Assembly: GCA_000969725.1 (NCBI GenBank)
Contig: JXSR01S008738.1
Length of the DNA: 31,840 nucleotides
Strand: one strand, 5' to 3'
From: Ophiothrix spiculata
Lineage: Eukaryota; Echinodermata; Ophiuroidea; Amphilepidida; Ophiotrichidae
The notes below the pieces were generated by a model, which worked only from the letters and a program-made list of their open reading frames with translations, made no database searches and was not told the DNA's origin. How positions within the stretch are numbered: position 1 is the first letter of the stretch; each line of letters opens with the position of its first letter. Shown piece after piece: positions 9,062-20,324 of the stretch. Position numbers and translations under genes: made by a program.

Positions 9062-9735
9062 AATCTTCTTTATTTTTTTTTAAATAGCATCCAATTTAAT
9101 GACATTGTATATGCTATACTCTAAAAAAAACTTCGAAAATAAACCAAGTTCTGTTCGAAATGAATTTCTCCACGCTTTTGAATTAGCCGTGAGATTTCGC
9201 CTAGCAGTAACAATGCAAAACCCTGTTCGCTTAGAAAATGAAGCCGTATTATGGAATTGTACTAATCAACAGGTAACATTAGGCAAGATCGATGCAGATG
9301 AGTGGTAATCCTTTTTATCGACATACTGAAAATTCCCATTCGTGTTATAAATTCTCCGAGCGTAAGTCTGGTTGTCGCCACTGACTTTCGTATTTGTCAA
9401 AACTTGAGCTATGAGATTTTCAATTAATGTTTTTAATTACTTCTTGGCATTTTCACGGTAACGGAAGGACAATCACAGCAAATTTCTGTATTTCAAACAA
9501 GTTGAATTTGATAAGATAAAACTAATTCCATATTTAGTTATGTATACCTGAAAGCATTCATACTCAACAGGAATTTTTTCATAGAAATTTCTCTGTCGCA
9601 AAATATGCATATTAATGAGGTCGGTTATGGAAGGACAGCAAAAATTTTGAAATTTTTTTATGAAATTTATGAAGAAATGTTATTTCAAAGTTACTGAATG
9701 CATTGCTTGAACCGTAAAGCCTGGTCAGGATTAAC
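8790..9735 (+). repeat. Left arm of a large inverted duplication
   Basis: This segment is repeated in reverse complement at 12925-13875. Shared landmarks in order are a small hairpin ctgggagta/tactcccag (about 8813), the intron end, exon B, its donor, ggcaagatcgatgcagatga, ctccgagcgtaagtctggtt, the gcatattaatgaggtcggtt block, and aaccgtaaagcctggtcagg. The arms differ by small substitutions in introns and by different 100-200 bp inserts after the exon. The order of the 'ggtaacggaaggac' block is also changed. Confidence 0.9.
9088..9272 (+). CDS. Candidate coding exon B, protein not recognised
   Basis: An AG at 9086-9087 after a T-rich tract and a GT at 9273 (gtaaca) bound an open 185-nt exon. 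It starts with two bases of a split codon and ends in phase 0. It reads SNLMTLYMLYSKKNF, ENKPSSVRNEFLHAFELAVR, FRLAVTMQNPVRLENEAVLW and NCTNQQ. Alternating hydrophobic and charged residues suggest two amphipathic helices. It joins in frame to exons C, D and E. No family is recognised. A nearly identical inverted copy, one base shorter, sits at 13407-13590. A continuous short frame reads on past the donor to a stop at 9306, but the splice join is favoured because four exons share one phase. Confidence 0.55.
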
Positions 9736-10318
9736 AAAAAAGACAACCTCATGTGTAAATTTGATCCTTATTTAAGCCATTTAGAGCAATAACACCCAGG
9801 TAAACAACCAAGAATGGGTTGAAAAAATTTAATACAAATTACTACTTTTCATTATGAAAATCTAGAAATTTGACCAAAAATTAGGTTTTTTAAAGAAATT
9901 TCCTAGACAATTTTGTTCAGTCTTTTCAAAATTAGGTTCATGTTAAAGAACTTTAAAATAACTTTCTTTTGATACCAAGTATATGGTGTAGCATTTTTCA
10001 TTGAAAGGTTACATCCTTTTTTCAATATTTTTCTCATGTCCACTTTTTCGTGAAAATGCCCTTCTGTTTTTCCAATATTCGGGAAATTTTTAGGATTTCA
10101 TATTTTTACTATATAGTTTTTCAAGAAAAGGTTACATTTCATGATCATATAACTCCTGCCTATTAAGTAGCTCAAGAGGCTTAACAAAAGTTGTGTTAAT
10201 TGGGGGTCACCAGCGGTCACAAGGGTTAAGAGAGGGGTCTTGTATAGATTGTCATTAACTTTGAGGTGAATTTGCACAACTTTCCCAAATTATTACTTAA
10301 ATTAATTAATGTCATATT
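9736..10318. other. AT-rich stretch with a fragment of Helitron-leader-like sequence
   Basis: Bases about 10141-10230 (cataactcctgcctattaag, tagctc, gggggtcaccagcggtcac) resemble the sequence around 15500-15523 and 16453-16520 in the Helitron relative, so this is a small diverged fragment of that family. The remainder shows nothing recognisable. Confidence 0.5.
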
Positions 10319-11269
10319 ACCTAGGGAGCAAAACAGGTTTACTTGCAACGAGAAATTATTTTGATGTGTCCTATCTAGATGGGTGCTATGGACCATAGGT
10401 AACATCACTAGGGTGGACACAAAATCAGTCTGTTGCACGGGACCCGCCAGGAGGGGGGTAAAAGTCATTGCAGGGGCACATTTGAAAATTGGTCAAATCT
10501 TGTTTAAAACCATTCCAACATGTTCCTCTCATCATAAGGAACCAGAAAAAGTATACTTTGACCCATCTCTGATGAATGCCTCAAGAGTTATAGCTAAAAA
10601 CATGAAAGGTCAAAACATGGGTCATCAGATGGGCCTATGGGAGTCGGCAATTTCAAAAGTGTCCGATTCTGTTCAAAATGATCTCAAATTGTTCGTCTTG
10701 CAAAACTGTCTGTATAAAGTTTTATTTTCAAATGTCTATGATCAACCGTTGCTATCGTTACAGGTCGATATAAGTTTTTGTTAATTGCACCAATTGGAAA
10801 TAAGGAGTTTTTCTTGATACCATAGAAACGATTAATCGAAGACGTCGGAAAATATTACTTTATGTAGACAGTTTTGCAAGACGAACAATTTGAGACCATT
10901 TTGAACAAAATAGGACACTTTTAAAATGTTTGACTCCCATAGGCCCAACATGTGACCCTTGTTTTGACCTTTCACGTTTTTGACTATAACTTTTGAAGCA
11001 TTCATCGGAGAAGGATCAAAGTATACTTTTTCTGGTTCCTTATGATGAGAGGAACATGTTAGAATGGTTTTAAACAAGATTTGACCAATTTTCAAATGTG
11101 CCCCCTGCAATGACTTTTACCCCCCTCCTGCCGGGTCCCGTGCAACAGACTGATTTTGTGTCCACCCCAGTGTTTTTACCCGTGGTCCATAGAACCCAAA
11201 TAGATAGGACACATCAAAATAATTTCTCGTTGCAGTTTTACCCCTAAAATGGGGTTTTGCTCCCTAGGT
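10319..11269. mobile_element. 950-bp palindromic element with about 430-bp arms
   Basis: The ends are the perfect inverted repeat acctagggagcaaaac (10319-10334) and its complement (11254-11269). The arms (about 10319-10750 and 10838-11269) match throughout, including the gacacaaaatcagtctgttg, caggggcacatttgaaaatt and aggaaccagaaaaagtatac blocks. Both arms keep a similar open frame of about 90-130 codons reading away from the outer end (shared peptide KEPEKVYFDPS). I regard this as chance conservation in a young palindrome rather than a gene. Flanking bases do not give a clear target duplication. Confidence 0.8.
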
Positions 11270-11960
11270 ATATACCATATTGTAGCCCTTGTAGAGAGGT
11301 TTCAAAAAATGGGCAAAATTTTGGTGTGGTTGGCATGGTAACCGCATGGAGCCTCTGATTGGCTAAACACTTAAACGATCATAACTAAAAAATTAAAAAT
11401 ACCCTTGGTACTAAACTTTGGTAGTAGGCGTAGAAGATCAATACCCAGGACACTTTCAAGTCGGTGTAGCAGTAATGTAAGTCCCCCGTTCTTATTGTCC
11501 GGGTTGTACAGTAAAGTATATAGGCTAACAACTCTCACGCAACATTAGTTTCACGCTTTACTCCGTTATGGTCTATGGAAGGCGGACTACCATTTCAGGG
11601 GAACTTGGATTCCTTTCACACCGGATTGTTTATATCGTTGCTATGGCAACCGGTAACCGACCAATCAGGTAATTATGCTTTATATTTCAAAATAATTGGA
11701 ACCTTATTTTTTCAAAAAGCGACTTCCTAGTGCCCTCCGCCTACGTCTTTTCTATTCAAATTTCGTACAAATCCGACATTTTGCTTTTGAGTTACGACTA
11801 TTCGAAAATCGCAAGTTTGTTGTTATACTTTTGAGAAAAACGAAATTTAAAAAAATGATACTTAGGTTATAAGTAACTATAGACAATGAAAGATAATTAA
11901 CTTACATACATTTTAAACCCATTTTTGTCAAAATCGGATTTAATTTAGTGGAGTTAGCGC
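11270..11960. other. No feature recognised before the assembly gap
   Basis: Moderately AT-rich sequence. A weak inverted pair (ggcgtagaag near 11426 and complementary cctacgtctt near 11740) hints at another decayed foldback element, but it is not strong enough to call. Confidence 0.5.
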
Positions 11961-12924
11961 NNNNNNNNNNNNNNNNNNNNNNNNNNNNNNNNNNNNNNNN
12001 NNNNNNNNNNNNNNNNNNNNNNNNNNNNNNNNNNNNNNNNNNNNNNNNNNNNNNNNNNNNNNNNNNNNNNNNNNNNNNNNNNNNNNNNNNNNNNNNNNNN
12101 NNNNNNNNNNNNNNNNNNNNNNNNNNNNNNNNNNNNNNNNNNNNNNNNNNNNNNNNNNNNNNNNNNNNNNNNNNNNNNNNNNNNNNNNNNNNNNNNNNNN
12201 NNNNNNNNNNNNNNNNNNNNNNNNNNNNNNNNNNNNNNNNNNNNNNNNNNNNNNNNNNNNNNNNNNNNNNNNNNNNNNNNNNNNNNNNNNNNNNNNNNNN
12301 NNNNNNNNNNNNNNNNNNNNNNNNNNNNNNNNNNNNNNNNNNNNNNNNNNNNNNNNNNNNNNNNNNNNNNNNNNNNNNNNNNNNNNNNNNNNNNNNNNNN
12401 NNNNNNNNNNNNNNNNNNNNNNNNNNNNNNNNNNNNNNNNNNNNNNNNNNNNNNNNNNNNNNNNNNNNNNNNNNNNNNNNNNNNNNNNNNNNNNNNNNNN
12501 NNNNNNNNNNNNNNNNNNNNNNNNNNNNNNNNNNNNNNNNNNNNNNNNNNNNNNNNNNNNNNNNNNNNNNNNNNNNNNNNNNNNNNNNNNNNNNNNNNNN
12601 NNNNNNNNNNNNNNNNNNNNNNNNNNNNNNNNNNNNNNNNNNNNNNNNNNNNNNNNNNNNNNNNNNNNNNNNNNNNNNNNNNNNNNNNNNNNNNNNNNNN
12701 NNNNNNNNNNNNNNNNNNNNNNNNNNNNNNNNNNNNNNNNNNNNNNNNNNNNNNNNNNNNNNNNNNNNNNNNNNNNNNNNNNNNNNNNNNNNNNNNNNNN
12801 NNNNNNNNNNNNNNNNNNNNNNNNNNNNNNNNNNNNNNNNNNNNNNNNNNNNNNNNNNNNNNNNNNNNNNNNNNNNNNNNNNNNNNNNNNNNNNNNNNNN
12901 NNNNNNNNNNNNNNNNNNNNNNNN
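11961..12924. other. Assembly gap (964 N)
   Basis: This is a run of N. It ends exactly where the right arm of the inverted duplication begins. The open frames reported across it are artefacts. Confidence 1.
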
Positions 12925-13875
12925 CCTGACCAGGCTTTACGGTTCAGAGCACCCAAAAATCAGCGGACAAATTGTCCTTCCGTGACCGTCCTTCCGTTAC
13001 CATGATCCCTTCGCATTTCCCATTGTTAAAACATAACCGTAAGGAATATTTTTTGAAGTGGAATGTGGCAAAATATTGCAGAAACTCCAAGCAATGCATT
13101 CAGTAACTTTGAAATAAAATATTTCTTCATAAATTTCAAAAATTTTCAGAAATGTACTCAAGGTGAAAAACCATGTCCGTTTTGCTGTCCTTCCATAACC
13201 GACCTCATTAATATGCATATTTTGCGACAGAGACATTTTTATGAAAAAACATAAATTGAAAATCTCATAGCTCAAGTTTTGACAAATACGAAGGTCAGTG
13301 GCGACAACCAGACTTACGCTCGGAGAATTTATAACACGAATGGGAATTTTCAGTATGTCAATAAAAAGGATTACCACTCATCTGCATCGATCTTGCCTAA
13401 TGTTACCTGTTGATTAGTACAATTCCATAATACGGCTTCATTTTCTAAGCGAACAGGGTTTTGCATTGTTACTGCTAGGCGAAATCTCACGGCTAATTCA
13501 AAAGCGTGGAGAAATTCATTTCGAACAGAACTTGGTTTATTTTCGAAGTTTTTTTAAAGTATAGCATATACAATGTCATTAAAGTGGATGCTATTTTAAA
13601 GAAGATTTACTACAGATTTTAAATGTTCAAAAATAAATTATTCAAATACCTTAAAAGAATTGGAAAATTGTTTTTTTCTGTCTAAAAAAATGAAATAAGT
13701 TACAAAATTACCGTATTTTAAAGAGAAATCTAAAAAAGTCAACTTCAAATCATATAGATAAAGTACTATCTAGAAAAACAAATGTTTTTTTCATATTTTG
13801 TCGTAATTCACCTGGGAGTAATTTTACTCCCAGTAATTCTCAAGATTTCAGTATAGGAATAAACGTATTAACATT
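12925..13875 (-). repeat. Right arm of the large inverted duplication
   Basis: This is the reverse complement of 8790-9735. It keeps the ctgggagtaa/attactcccag hairpin near 13813, the exon B copy and the donor region. It contains extra sequence (about 12960-13080) absent from the left arm, with repeated ggaaggac words. It also lacks the left-arm insert around 9425-9590. The inner end abuts the gap. Confidence 0.9.
13407..13590 (-). pseudogene. Inverted copy of exon B with a one-base deletion
   Basis: On the minus strand this matches exon B (9088-9272) with only two substitutions that I can see, plus a run of seven A where exon B has eight. The copy is 184 nt instead of 185 and the frame is lost after about codon 13. 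Both splice borders are preserved. If 9088-29430 is one transcription unit, this copy lies antisense in the next intron. Confidence 0.7.
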
Positions 13876-14220
13876 TTCAAAACCACAGTAAGGTTCGGGT
13901 ACACCGGAAACAGTAATATATCTAATGACATTTCTCCTGAAATAATATGTGCAGCTTATGTATGAAAAACTATATGTAAACCCAAAAGTTACGTAAGTTG
14001 CAGAATAAATTTGATATGAAAGTGGACATAACAGTCCAACAAGTCATTTGTCACTGATAAAGTAAACTTGTTACAGACAGAAATTACTCAGAATCCCAAT
14101 ATTTTACAGGATGTCTTGTACCCTCTCAGTTTACAAATATTAGAATATTATGTTTCTCTGTAGCCTGACTTTTCCAAGTCCGTATTTATGTACAAGGCAA
14201 CAGTTAAAGCTACTAACATG
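13876..14220. other. No feature recognised
   Basis: AT-rich, no repeat or coding signal seen. Confidence 0.5.
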
Positions 14221-14672
14221 TAATTATATATTTTCAACTTTTATTATTTAGACATATTTCAGTTTTGATGCAAGAAAATCGAAAATTTTCATCGTGTTAA
14301 AAGTAATCTCTGATAAAAAATATAAATGTGAAGAGTCTAGCCAGTTTTGACAAGATAATATGTATTGGCTGCATGCATAAATGTGATATTTGGACAGCCA
14401 ATTGGCTGACCCCGACGCGGTTAGCCAATTGGCTGACTGATGAGATTTAATTTTGGTGAGCCAATTGGCTGACTGTGACACGGTTAGCCAATTGGCTGAC
14501 CATTTGATAATTTTGATCTATTATTCAACTTTTTGACATTATAAAATGTTTATTTGGTCATTAAATTTTTATTATTATCTGCATAGAATTTAAAAACGGT
14601 TGTAAATTTTTATATTTTCTTGCATAAAAAACGAAAATTATCAAAATAATTAAAGTTGAAAATATATAATTA
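14221..14672. mobile_element. MITE with a central cluster of AGCCAATTGGCT palindromes
   Basis: The terminal inverted repeat taattatatattttcaactt (14221) pairs with its complement ending at 14672 over 21 bp. The centre holds four copies of the 12-bp palindrome AGCCAATTGGCT at 14396, 14423, 14459 and 14486. They arise from a 63-bp tandem duplication, each unit having two copies around a cggtt spacer. A short frame on the minus strand (SANWL repeats) is a by-product. Confidence 0.75.
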
Positions 14673-15400
14673 AGTGTTCACTACACCACATTTTTCAGTC
14701 ACAAACTTGCCCTTGGTATCTACCATGAAAACATTTTTAAAATAAAGCTTCATAATGCCGCCATTTTGTTTTATTCAGGTCAATTTCTTCGTAAACTGTG
14801 TCTTTGGTGATTTTAATATTATTGCTGGAGGGGCTATTTGTTCCTATTATTGTTATCCTTGTGAATTACCATTATTTGCAGTTTGGGTCAGCTTTTTTAA
14901 TCATCCCGCATAATTGTATGTTCATTCTGAATCTTATGTTTTATAATATTTTTACTGTATAGCAATACTACATGGCTATATTATGGCTTTTTTAATTTAC
15001 TGTAATTAAGCCACTTTTTAAAAATGTTGCACATATTTGATCGTTTCTGGTGTAACGAAATTACCTTCTGTGGTTTTCATGATACTTACAGAAATCTAGA
15101 AAAGATATTAATATGATTGTTGCACAATGTGTAGGGCACATTCTTTATTATATTTTTCCCAATTTTCAATTATCTACCCTTATTATAACAACAGTTATGA
15201 TACAACAGGTAGAACTTTTTGAATGACCCTCGTATAAAACAACCACACTTTTGGCGCGTCAATTTCACCCCCCCCCCCCTTAGGTGAGGACGTAGTAGAA
15301 ATGCATTAGACGTCGTTAATCAATTAAAACATTTCACCTGGTCTATAGATCTTTCTGCTTAGCTGAATTAATAAGGTGGCTATTTTTAAGATATTTTGAA
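14673..15400. other. No coding feature; poly-C tract
   Basis: Mostly AT-rich unique sequence. A C-run lies at about 15269-15279, next to ttggcgcgtc. Nothing else recognised. Confidence 0.5.
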
Positions 15401-16837
15401 TTAGTGATGATCAGGAAAACCCATGTGACATATAGGTCACAGGGGTCAACATAACGATTTTCACAAGAAGATTTTCTTCTCGTCAGGGTACAATGCATGA
15501 TCGTATAACCCATGCATATTAAGGCCCTGCGGGGAAACCCGAAACCCCGAATTTTCCCGGACCGGACCTGACCGGACCGGACCGAAACCGGGTCGGGAAA
15601 TTTTTTTGAGCTTTTTTCGGGTTCGGTACGGTCCGGGAAAAATATTACCGGGGTCGACCGGGTCGGGGAATTTTCACTCGGGGTCGGGGAAAGTTTACAT
15701 TCGGTCCGGGAAATGCAAAAGCTCGTTCGGGGTAAAAATAAAATGGAGCAACAATTAATCGCTGTGTCTATAATGTCATTTTTTAACTTGCACTTTCACG
15801 TCCATTTAATCGTTTGTACTTTGCATTAGTTGCTGATCTGTCATTTGTCATTGTCTTGCATTTCATGTACCTGAAATGTTACGCTGTTCATTGATATCAA
15901 AAAGTATACTACTTCAGGTTGAGCTCTTGGGGATCATTATATGATCCCACACCTTCCAATCTATATTACAAAAATATTAATTACAATTTTTGCCACGATG
16001 TTTGGAGTTGAAACTCTATTTTTTCCTTTACCACTTTACCGAATAAAGCACATTTAGACTTGTGACGTCAACAAGCATTTGCTTCTTATAAACAATCACA
16101 TAAATTCCCCGCGCGCTAAGAGAATGATCTATGATTGGTTAAAAATCGGACCATGAAATCATGTGAACATTTTTCGTGAGGTCCTAAATAAGGTCATTTG
16201 TCTTAAATTGAGTCATTTTTTTTCTTAATTGGTTTTAGGTGAAATCGTAATCATTTTTAAACACCATTTTAATGACTTGAAATTCGGGGTAACTCGGGGT
16301 CGGGGAAAAATATCCATCTTGACCGGGAAATCATGAAAAACTACCGGTCCGGTCGGGGCAAGCTAAATTTTTATCGGGTCGGTCCGGTCGGGAAATAAAT
16401 TTTCGGGGAACGACGGGGTCGGGGTGAGAAAAATCCTGCCCCGCAGGGCGTTACTAAGTAGCTCGTGAGTTTGAACAAAAGTTCTATTCATTTGGGTGAC
16501 CCAGGGTAACATGGGTCAAATGTTGATTTTTTTTTACAAAATCACCATAACTGGTGAATTTTGACCTAACTTGGTGAAAATAATCGTTAACCCCATCCCA
16601 ACATATCATGTGACCCAGCTGGAATCAAAGATTACATACGGGCCGCAGGGGCAAAAACGGTATTTTCATAAAACATTTCATTTACTTATAGACCTACGTT
16701 GCATTATTACGTGGCATGTATTTGAAGTGTTATAGATTATAACTCTCAACCAAACAAGGGTTACATATGAGGTCACATGAGTCATAAAAAAGGTTGCGAC
16801 AGGGTCCGCGCCACTTCAGTGACGGAATCATGTCCAG
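15401..16837 (+). mobile_element. Diverged Helitron-like relative, split by a GC-rich transposon
   Basis: The tail (cagggtccgcgccacttcag, tgac, then CCAG at 16834-16837 followed by T) matches the 3' ends at 1725 and 3485, with CTAG changed to CCAG. Upstream modules such as gaattttgacctaacttggtg and the ggtcacaggggtcaacataa block resemble the leaders of the first two copies. It carries no 130-bp array. The 5' border is unknown. The insertion at 15524-16449 interrupts ...gcatattaag/tagctc.... Confidence 0.45.
15524..16449. mobile_element. TIR transposon with GC-rich subterminal repeats
   Basis: The ends are perfect 11-bp inverted repeats GCCCTGCGGGG (15524-15534) and CCCCGCAGGGC (16439-16449). 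About 200 bp at each side is dense in ccggaccgg, cggggtcggggaa and gtccgggaaa words in the same orientation. The core (15740-16260) is AT-rich unique sequence. The flanks atattaag and ttactaag are compatible with a degraded 8-bp duplication offset by one base, which would suit hAT, but this is weak. No transposase is present. Confidence 0.75.
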
Positions 16838-16882
16838 TTCTTATTAACATTAACATTGCTATTATTTCGTCGAATTTCCTAG

Positions 16883-16927
16883 GTAATTAGAAGAGCACTG
16901 AGAACGCTCGTGGATAGATATCAACAT
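16883..16927 (+). CDS. Candidate coding exon C (45 nt), protein not recognised
   Basis: A 15-codon microexon lies between AG at 16881-16882 and a good donor gtaagt at 16928. It reads VIRRALRTLVDRYQH, phase 0 at both ends, and fits directly between exon B (...NCTNQQ) and exon D (EHDIDRT...). The short length makes it weak alone. The support comes from the shared phase and the donor. Confidence 0.45.
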
Positions 16928-16990
16928 GTAAGTATATCTAAAAACTTTCATATGGCACTTTATTCCCATTCGTAACTTCTTGACTTTAAG

Positions 16991-18855
16991 GTGCGTTTAC
17001 ATTACGTCGTATTAGGGGTAACGACAAGCAACGTAGACATGCGAATTACAGTTTTGAATTGTACGCCGCTCCTCGTTGGTTAGAGTCAGTTCACGTTGGC
17101 ACACGCCTCTAACCTACGCAGGTTGTCGTTACTATCGGTCGCTTCCAGTTACAAGTTTAAAAATGTTCGGATGACATACATGCAGAATAAGGTTTGATGT
17201 CGTTGAGATGTCGTTGGCCACCGCAACCCTCGGTTCTTTGACGTTTCCATGATCGTTTGTAGCAGTCTGTATTAGTTTAGAGGTCGTCACAATTTCGTTG
17301 GTAATAGTTGTCAACAATACTTGACGAACTGTGACGACATACTGCAGTGGATAACGAATTGTAACGACTTTGGGTTACGTAAGTAAACTAATGATGGCGC
17401 ATTGCAACGATGGTCTGCGATGGGTTACGATTTGTAAACGATTGTCCATAATTTCAGTCAACTTTTGTCAGTGTTTTGTGGTTTTGTGCAGAGTTCTTTT
17501 TATTAGAGCTGTGAGTAGGAATAATTATAACACCCCACTGGGTTGGTGATTTTTTGATTAAAAAAGATTTTTAAAAATCGGATTTTTAAAAAATTAAATC
17601 GGATTTATTTGATTTTTTTTAGAATTCAAAATAAAACATGAACAAAAAAACAAGTTTAAACTGTTTTTGAACTGCTTTTAGACCAAATGCAGTTGACAAG
17701 TATTCTTTTGAAATATGTACTTAAACATTTGACAAATAATCCACTAAATTAAAGTTACAAAAAAATCTTTACATTTAGTGATTCAATTGGTGTCAATCAG
17801 GATACGCTACTGCCTTGGGACTGAAAAAGCTGTGAAACTAGTGGTCTTGTTCAAAACTTTTAATATGGAATAGATCCTAAATTCAAATTAAGATGTTTAC
17901 ATTGTTTCAGGAAGCAAAGGAGTAGACTTGATTGTCATCTAAAGTTATGATTTACTTCTACATATTAGTGCCTAATGGTGCAATTCTTTATTCCGATTTG
18001 AATGACAGCCTTTCCTCTTTTCTCCTGAGCTAAATAATAATAAGAAGAGTACAACATAAATGTATGCTGAAAATTTCACTTGATCTGACCATTCATTTTC
18101 AAGTTGCAAACTTTTACAGCATCTTAAAAATCCTCTATGGCCACTGTGTTGTAATTATTGCCGAGCCCCAACAGTAATCATAAAATGACACACTTTGGGA
18201 TTAATCAACAAAATGCAGGCATTTTTGCATAAAGGTTTGCGTGTTTGTAACATATTCCAGTCAATTATCATTATTAGCTCAAAAACAAATTTTAAAGATT
18301 GTTAATGTTTCATACGATGGGTTTATTGTTAAAAATTGTGTTGTTTGGAAAATGTTTATAATTGTGTTCTTGCATCTAATGAAGATTAATTGAAAGTGCT
18401 TGTAGAGAAATTGAAATGATTCAATTGAAGAAAAAAAACAGTCAGTGATTTTTTTAAAAATCCAAGTGATTTAAATCGCGGTTTAAATAGGTGATTTAAA
18501 TCAACAAACAACCTTGCACTCGCACAAACTTCTAGTCACGTTACTGTTGCCGTAACCATTCGATAGCATTCGTTCCTTTACGTCAGCCAAGGTCAGCATT
18601 AGCCGCCTTACTACGTTGCTTACAGTTGTTCTACGTCGAGAAGTTGTGACCCAAAGTCAAGCCAAACTCTTAATTTACCAGTAAATCCGCGTTTCTTTCA
18701 GCAAGCACTCGTTGCCGTCGCGTCGCTGAGACTCGTTACTATCCGTCAACAAACTTTGATTTTTCATCTTTACTCGTTGCTTTTCGTCCAGGATTTTGTG
18801 CTTTTCGAATACGTTTCCCTAAGTCGAGGGCAATGTCGTCGTAATGTAAACGCAC
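16991..18855. mobile_element. TIR transposon rich in CGTTAC words, containing a nested element
   Basis: The 16-bp inverted termini are GTGCGTTTACATTACG (16991-17006) and its complement (18840-18855). Both subterminal zones (17010-17470 and 18530-18840) are rich in cgttac, taacga and acgtcg words. A second, AT-rich element sits in the middle (17531-18520). No transposase frame is seen. The target duplication is unclear. Confidence 0.7.
17531..18520. mobile_element. Nested element with ATTTAAATC-type subterminal repeats
   Basis: The left end has repeated gatttttaaaaatcgg, aaatcggatt and gattttttga words. The right end has the complementary set: tttttaaaaatccaagtg and gatttaaatc repeated three times. 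A weak inverted match between ttggtgatttttt (17545) and aggtgatttaaatcaac (18488) frames it. The intervening 800 bp is unique AT-rich sequence without coding. Confidence 0.5.
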
Positions 18856-20320
18856 AATTACCGTCCTCGACGTATAGCAGATGGGCTACCGAAATTTCTG
18901 CCCAATAATCTGCGGAATATATGGGCTTTTTTGGTGGAAAATTGCCACTGCTGTTTATGTCACAGTACGAATAATCTAATGATTAATGAATGGTATAAAG
19001 GACAAAGGTCCAGATCTGTCTATATTGTAATATTTGTATCTGTAAATCCCCAATGACGACATCCTTTCGCTATTTTCATGCTGCTTTCGCTATTTTCATG
19101 CTGAGGATTCAAAGATTTAACCTTTTTGTGTTGTGGTCCCAGCAGCAAGCTCCCCAATTTGATGCAGGCGTTGTGTTATGAGGTAGGACGAATCTGCGTT
19201 ACACACTGATGTAGAATGGAATTTGCATGTCTTTTCTTTTTAACGCATAGCAATTCTTTTCCTGTGTTAAAGTCCCAGTAAATTATATATCATTGTAAAG
19301 CTATGATTGTAAGGATTGTCAACAAACCACAACAAAGTGGATATACAGGGTGGAACAAATGTCATATAGGGTGTAAATATAGAATGTCATGCCAAAATGG
19401 TACCATAATTGATTTCATCATATCTTTATAACTGTTTGTAATTCAATAATCTGACCCCTCGATATATGAAGGGAGTGCTATATACTTTTAAATAAACCAA
19501 ACTTGTAATGAAGGAATTTGCTTCTGTACTAAGCTATAGTGTGATCAAATATTATTTAAAAGTCAATTGGAATCCATTACTACAAATTCCCAATTTATAT
19601 GTCTTCATCCAAAATTTCTTTTCATAATCATCCACAATTTCTTTTCATAATCACTGATTTATCATTTGTTCATAAACAATAACCCTTCAGTAGGTACAAC
19701 GACAGGTAATAGCCAATACTTATAATGCACCGTATAGTTGCCTCATTGATGCAATGGTTGTAGCAGGTATACGTATGCATTATGCATACATACTTGCTAC
19801 ATCCATATGATCCTCGCACCCCCACACAGCGCCATTTGAATGCAATTATAACAAAAAGGAAAGAATAATTGAATATGAAAGAATGGGGACTTATAGCCGG
19901 ATAAATTGTAAAGGACATGGTCCATAAACCAAATCAATTGACCACTCCTATCTGAAATTATGGTATAAATACTCCTGATTTTTACCTAAAACTGTAACGC
20001 CTCCACCCTTTTACATACCTCACCTACTGACATAGGGCCTGCAGTCACTATATAATTGACGGTAAATGTAATGTATACGAGGCGCGAAATACCAAACGCA
20101 GTTCTAGATATCAAGAGGTCACACTTGTGGACATTGTAAATGCAGATGTCATAGCGTGTTTGAAGAGTCAAACCAAGATGTCAGAGACAACAGAAACTAT
20201 ACGAATTTTACCAATTTATATAGCATGGTTAGTAACTCCTGCAATAGGTCACCATAATTTTGGGGAGATAAAGGCAACATCTAAGTAGTGGAGCCCTTCA
20301 AATATCTTGTAGTGTATATG
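18856..20320. other. Unassigned region with two small duplications
   Basis: The 21-bp unit ctttcgctattttcatgctg is repeated twice (about 19064-19103), and aatttcttttcataatca twice (about 19611-19652). An AG...GT-bounded 40-nt open segment at about 19143-19182 does not fit the phase of the candidate gene. Nothing else recognised. Confidence 0.45.
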
Positions 20321-20324
20321 GGAC

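Noticed and set aside
11940-12985. Long open frames across the gap.
   Set aside because: They consist of N-derived X residues and are artefacts.
12997-13377. 126-codon frame on the minus strand.
   Set aside because: It lies in intron-type sequence of the inverted copy, is not kept in the left arm and has no recognisable motif.
14221-14672. CRISPR-like array because of evenly spaced AGCCAATTGGCT copies.
   Set aside because: There are only four copies, from one duplication, inside a TIR element of a eukaryotic genome.
19143-19182. A 40-nt AG/GT-bounded segment as an extra exon.
   Set aside because: Its length would break the frame between exons C and D, and nothing else supports it.
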